In this document: piece after piece, positions 6,163 to 9,019 of the stretch
Layout of the letters: each line of letters begins with the position of its first letter
Numbering within the stretch: the stretch's first letter is position 1
Assembly: GCA_902797895.1 (NCBI GenBank)
Contig: CADBUS010000121.1
Coordinates: 1 to 9,019 of the forward strand
Length of the DNA stretch: 9,019 nt
Source: an uncultured Bacteroidia bacterium
Lineage (GTDB): Bacteria > Bacteroidota > Bacteroidia > Bacteroidales > UBA932
Direction of reading: 5' to 3'
Position numbers and translations under genes: made by a program
Notes under the pieces: model-generated
Told to the model about the DNA's origin: nothing
What the model saw: the letters and a program-made list of their open reading frames with translations, nothing else
The model's database searches: none

Positions 6163-6221
6163 CCTATATTTGACAGATTTTTAGCCTCTATTTTTGCGTA
6201 TGAGAGCATACCGAATATAGG
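6163..6221 (+). promoter_or_regulatory. serS upstream region: -7-like box and nested inverted repeats
   Basis: TATATTTG at 6165-6172 fits the TAnnTTTG -7 box, but no TTTG lies at the right distance upstream, so it is a weak promoter candidate. The box overlaps the left arm of a perfect 8-base inverted repeat, CCTATATT (6163-6170) and AATATAGG (6214-6221). Within it sits a small hairpin, GTATG (6198-6202), AGAG, CATAC (6207-6211). The rest of the gap up to the serS ATG at 6260 shows nothing further. Confidence 0.4.
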
Positions 6222-6259
6222 TTGCAAAGATATTTTGAAATAGTTTTAAGAGTTGTATA

Positions 6260-7531
6260 ATGTTAGAGCTTAGATTATTGCGAGAAAAGCCGGAGTTTGT
6301 TATTGAGCGTCTGGCGGTTAAGAATTTTGATGCAAAAGAGATAGTTGCCGATATTCTGAAGATTGATTTGGAGCGCCGCAACGCCCAAACTGAGTTGGAT
6401 GCAAATTTGGCAAAGCAGAACAAGGCGGCAAAGAGTATTGGAATGTTGCTGAAAGAGGGCAAGAAAGATGAGGCTGAGCAGGCCAAAAAGGATGTGGCGG
6501 CCTTAAAGGCTGAGTCTGAGCTTCTTAAACAGAAGCAGGAGCAGATGAGCCAGAAGCAGGCGGAGTTGTTGGTGCTGCTGCCGAATCTGCCGTGCCAAGA
6601 TGTTCCGCAGGGCAAAAGTGCTGAGGATAATGTGGTTGTAAGGGAGGGTGGAGAGAAAAAGAGTCTTCCCGATGGAGCCAAACCTCATTGGGAGCTTGCC
6701 AAAGAGCTGAATATCATAGATTTTGATTTGGGCGTGAAGCTCACCGGCGCCGGTTTCCCTCTATATGTGGGCAAGGGAGCAAAAATTCAGCGTGCCCTAA
6801 TCTCCTACTTCTTAGACAGAAACACCAAGGCCGGTTATTTGGAGGTACAGCCGCCGCTTATGGTAAACGAGGATTCTGCCTACGGAACAGGCCAGTTGCC
6901 AGACAAGGGAGAGCAGATGTACCACGTAGGTTTGGACAACTTTTACCTTATTCCTACAGCGGAGGTGCCGGTAACAAATATCTATCGCGATGCAATTGTT
7001 CCAAAGGGAGATTTTCCTATAAAACTTACTGCATATACCCCTTGTTTCAGAAGAGAGGCCGGCTCATACGGCAAGGATGTGAGGGGATTAAACCGCCTGC
7101 ATCAGTTTGATAAAGTGGAGATTGTGCAGATTACTCTGCCGGAGGAGTCATACGCGGCTTTAGATGGTATGGTCTCTCACGTGGAGAGTTTGGTAAAAGA
7201 GCTCGGCCTGCCTTACAGAATTTTGAGGCTTTGCGGCGGCGATATGAGCTTTACCTCTGCAATTACTTACGATTTTGAGGTTTACAGCCAGGCACAGGGG
7301 CGTTGGCTGGAGGTAAGTTCTGTATCCAATTTTGAGACATATCAGGCTAATCGTCTTAAACTTAGGTATAAAGACGGAGACAAGATGCGTCTTGCCCACA
7401 CCCTTAACGGCAGTTCTTTGGCATTGCCGAGAATTTTGGCAGCTCTGTTGGAAGATAATCAGCTTTCAGATGGAAGGATTGCTGTGCCGGAGTGCCTTAG
7501 GCCGTTTACCGGTTTTGATTACATAGATTAG
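6260..7531 (+). CDS. serS: Seryl-tRNA synthetase (class II)
   Basis: This 423-residue cytoplasmic enzyme charges tRNA-Ser, and tRNA-Sec where present, with serine. Residues about 27-105 form the long antiparallel coiled-coil arm, rich in K, E, A and Q, that grips the tRNA variable arm. The class II core follows: motif 1 around 176-202, the serine-binding TAE (233-235), motif 2 with F263-R264-R265-E266 and GLNRLHQF, and motif 3 NGSSLALPRILAALLE (383-398) with R391. LALPR in place of the LAVGR of E. coli is, from memory, the usual Bacteroidota form. Length is typical. ruvC follows after 20 bases, so the two are probably co-transcribed. Confidence 0.98.
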   Translation: MLELRLLREKPEFVIERLAVKNFDAKEIVADILKIDLERRNAQTELDANLAKQNKAAKSIGMLLKEGKKDEAEQAKKDVAALKAESELLKQKQEQMSQKQAELLVLLPNLPCQDVPQGKSAEDNVVVREGGEKKSLPDGAKPHWELAKELNIIDFDLGVKLTGAGFPLYVGKGAKIQRALISYFLDRNTKAGYLEVQPPLMVNEDSAYGTGQLPDKGEQMYHVGLDNFYLIPTAEVPVTNIYRDAIVPKGDFPIKLTAYTPCFRREAGSYGKDVRGLNRLHQFDKVEIVQITLPEESYAALDGMVSHVESLVKELGLPYRILRLCGGDMSFTSAITYDFEVYSQAQGRWLEVSSVSNFETYQANRLKLRYKDGDKMRLAHTLNGSSLALPRILAALLEDNQLSDGRIAVPECLRPFTGFDYID

Positions 7532-7551
7532 CTTTTGAAAGGCTCGCTTAA

Positions 7552-8244
7552 ATGGTTGCAAATAAGAGAGTTATATTAGGGATAGACCCCGGGACCAGGA
7601 TTCTTGGTTTTGGGGTTATTTGTACAGAAGGGAAAAAGGCTGTGCTTGAGGAACTTGGAGTTATAAATCTCAAGCGTGAGGCTACTCACTTTTTGGTTTT
7701 GCAGCGCATTGTGGCAGAGGTCTCCAAGCTGATACGCAAGTATAAGCCTGATATTATGGCAATTGAGGCTCCGTTCTACGGTAAGAATCCGCAAGTAATG
7801 CTCAAGTTGGGCAGAGCGCAGGGAGCAGCCATATCTGCCGCCCTGCTCAAGGATATTCCAATATACGAGTATGCTCCAAGGAGCGTGAAACTTGCTGTAA
7901 CAGGCAAAGGCTCAGCCTCTAAAGAGCAGGTGGCATCTATGGTGCAGAGCATACTCTCTTTTAAGTGCGATGTTAAATATTTAGATGCTACAGATGCGGT
8001 GGCGATAGCTCTCTGCCACCACTACACATTCTCCTCTATAGCCGGAGTGGCTGCGGCGCAGGATTTGAACATTAGGTTAAGTGGCTCGCAATCTGCCTCT
8101 TCTAAGAAGGCTGCCCTGAGTATGCGAGTTGGCAAGGCCGGTGTGGGCAATATAAAAAGCTCCGGCCACAAGGCAAGTTGGGAGGAGTTTGTAAACGCCA
8201 ATCCGCAAAGAGCTAAAACTATCGGGAGTAAAAAAAAGAGATAG
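7552..8244 (+). CDS. ruvC: Crossover junction endodeoxyribonuclease RuvC, with an extended basic tail
   Basis: RuvC is a dimeric nuclease that resolves Holliday junctions together with RuvAB during recombinational repair. The RNase H-like active site is complete: D12 in LGIDPGT, E72 in AIEAPFYGKN, and D145 and D148 in YLDATDAVAIAL. At 230 residues it is longer than typical RuvC (about 165-190). The extra length is a low-complexity Ser/Lys/Ala/Gly linker (about 177-207), then SWEEFVNANPQR (209-220) and a basic end, KKKR. From memory a tail with Trp-x-x-Phe and Asn-Pro-x-Arg is common in Bacteroidota RuvC, so the tail is probably real and only the linker is long. It follows serS closely; no separate promoter was seen. 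Confidence 0.95.
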   Translation: MVANKRVILGIDPGTRILGFGVICTEGKKAVLEELGVINLKREATHFLVLQRIVAEVSKLIRKYKPDIMAIEAPFYGKNPQVMLKLGRAQGAAISAALLKDIPIYEYAPRSVKLAVTGKGSASKEQVASMVQSILSFKCDVKYLDATDAVAIALCHHYTFSSIAGVAAAQDLNIRLSGSQSASSKKAALSMRVGKAGVGNIKSSGHKASWEEFVNANPQRAKTIGSKKKR

Positions 8245-8296
8245 CGATTTTACTTTGGTAACTCTTTTAGGTCTAAAGGAGTGTAAAAAGATTTTT

Positions 8297-9019
8297 ATGA
8301 AGAGGTTTTTGATTGTTTTATTGGCAGGCGTTTTTGCGCTTGCACTTTCAGGTACAAAGGTTTTAGCTCAGAATACACTTAAAGTGAGGGTGTTGGATAG
8401 CCTATCAAAGGAGCCTGTTGAGTTTGCTACAGTTTCTATAAAGTATATTGGTGAGACTCAGGCAAAGCGATATGCACTTACAGACAGCGAGGGAGCTGCA
8501 ACAATAAAGAGCGCTCCGGTGGGCAGAGCAACCGTTGTTGTGGAGTGTGTGGGATATGTACAACACAAGCAGGTTTTTGATGTGCGCAGAGGAGAGAACG
8601 ATCTCGGCGTGATAAAGTTATTTGCAGATAATCAGCTTAGCAGCATTACCATAACTGCTTCCGGTAATCAGATTGTGGTTAAGCAGGATACTTTGGAGTA
8701 TAATGCAAATGCCTTTAAGACAAACGATACCGATATGTTGGAGGAGCTGCTTAAAAAGCTCCCCGGTGTTGAGGTAGATTCAGATGGTAAGATAACCGCC
8801 AACGGCAAGGAGATAACCAAAATAATGATAGATGGTAAGACTTTCTTTATGGATGATCCGCAGCTTGCCTCTAAGAACCTTCCAGCCAAGATTATAGATA
8901 AACTCAAAGTGGTAGAGCGCAAATCTGACGAGGCCCGCTTTACAGGTATTGACGATGGTGAGGAGGAGACTGTTTTGGATTTGAGCCTTAAAGCCGGAAT
9001 GGAGAAAGGATGGGTTGGA
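8297..9019 (+). CDS. TonB-receptor-like outer-membrane beta-barrel protein, N-terminal 241 residues (3' end off the window)
   Basis: The frame opens at an ATG at 8297 and stays open for 241 codons to the window edge. Residues 1-24 are a signal peptide (MKRFLIVLLAG through KVLA, before Q25). Residues about 27-110 form a carboxypeptidase-regulatory-like beta-sandwich (TLKVRVLDSLSKEPVEFATV, then DSEGAATI and VECVGY). From about 120 to 215 comes a plug-like domain containing TLEYNANAFK, LLKKLPGVEVDSDGKI and IMIDGKTFF. This order is typical of Bacteroidota outer-membrane beta-barrel proteins related to TonB-dependent receptors; the barrel lies beyond the window. No SusD partner can be seen, and the substrate is unknown. 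It starts 52 bases after ruvC. That gap holds an AAAGGAG 15 bases before the ATG, too far to be a convincing ribosome-binding site, and no clear promoter. Confidence 0.88.
   Translation, partial: MKRFLIVLLAGVFALALSGTKVLAQNTLKVRVLDSLSKEPVEFATVSIKYIGETQAKRYALTDSEGAATIKSAPVGRATVVVECVGYVQHKQVFDVRRGENDLGVIKLFADNQLSSITITASGNQIVVKQDTLEYNANAFKTNDTDMLEELLKKLPGVEVDSDGKITANGKEITKIMIDGKTFFMDDPQLASKNLPAKIIDKLKVVERKSDEARFTGIDDGEEETVLDLSLKAGMEKGWVG

Noticed and set aside
6181..6681. Open frame of 166 codons on the minus strand over the serS start and leader
   Set aside because: It is antisense to serS, rich in Ser, Phe and Leu as expected from the complement of Glu/Lys/Ala-rich coiled-coil codons, and has no family resemblance.
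8250..8296. Promoter for the outer-membrane protein gene at TACTTTG near 8252
   Set aside because: It is one base shorter than TAnnTTTG and has no well-placed -33 TTTG, so I do not call it.

Overview
The window looks like ordinary chromosome of a Bacteroidota bacterium, most likely Bacteroidales. The evidence is a TTTG-N19-TAnnTTTG promoter, start codons without Shine-Dalgarno sequences, a DUF4421-like protein, an LRR lipoprotein with an EF-hand loop, a TonB-receptor-like outer-membrane protein, and Bacteroidota-type SerS and RuvC. The genus cannot be fixed from the sequence. No mobile element, CRISPR array, tRNA or rRNA was seen.

Left half (1-5340, minus strand): five genes are packed head to tail and probably co-transcribed. 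In transcription order they are an AAA-type ATPase-like protein with degenerate Walker motifs (5340-4228), a class III sirtuin deacylase lacking the usual zinc cysteines (4187-3495), an M3 dipeptidyl carboxypeptidase lipoprotein (3498-1483), a leucine-rich-repeat lipoprotein with an EF-hand loop (1462-497), and the start of a secreted DUF4421-like protein (494 to beyond base 1). The gaps are 40, -4 (ATGA overlap), 20 and 2 bases. The first two products are cytoplasmic and the last three are exported.

Centre (5341-5504): the divergent control region. Promoters for the left operon and for rplU overlap here, and the rplU transcript begins with a strongly folded leader, a good candidate for an L21 autoregulatory RNA.

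Right half (5505-9019, plus strand): rplU-rpmA (ribosomal proteins L21 and L27) ends at a strong intrinsic terminator. serS (seryl-tRNA synthetase) and ruvC (Holliday-junction resolvase with a long basic tail) follow as a second unit. The window closes with the first 241 codons of a TonB-receptor-like outer-membrane protein.

The right half is translation and DNA-repair housekeeping; the left half is an envelope and protein-turnover cluster. I did not find a clear new system. The observations most worth following are the rplU leader RNA and the degenerate ATPase paired with the zinc-less sirtuin.
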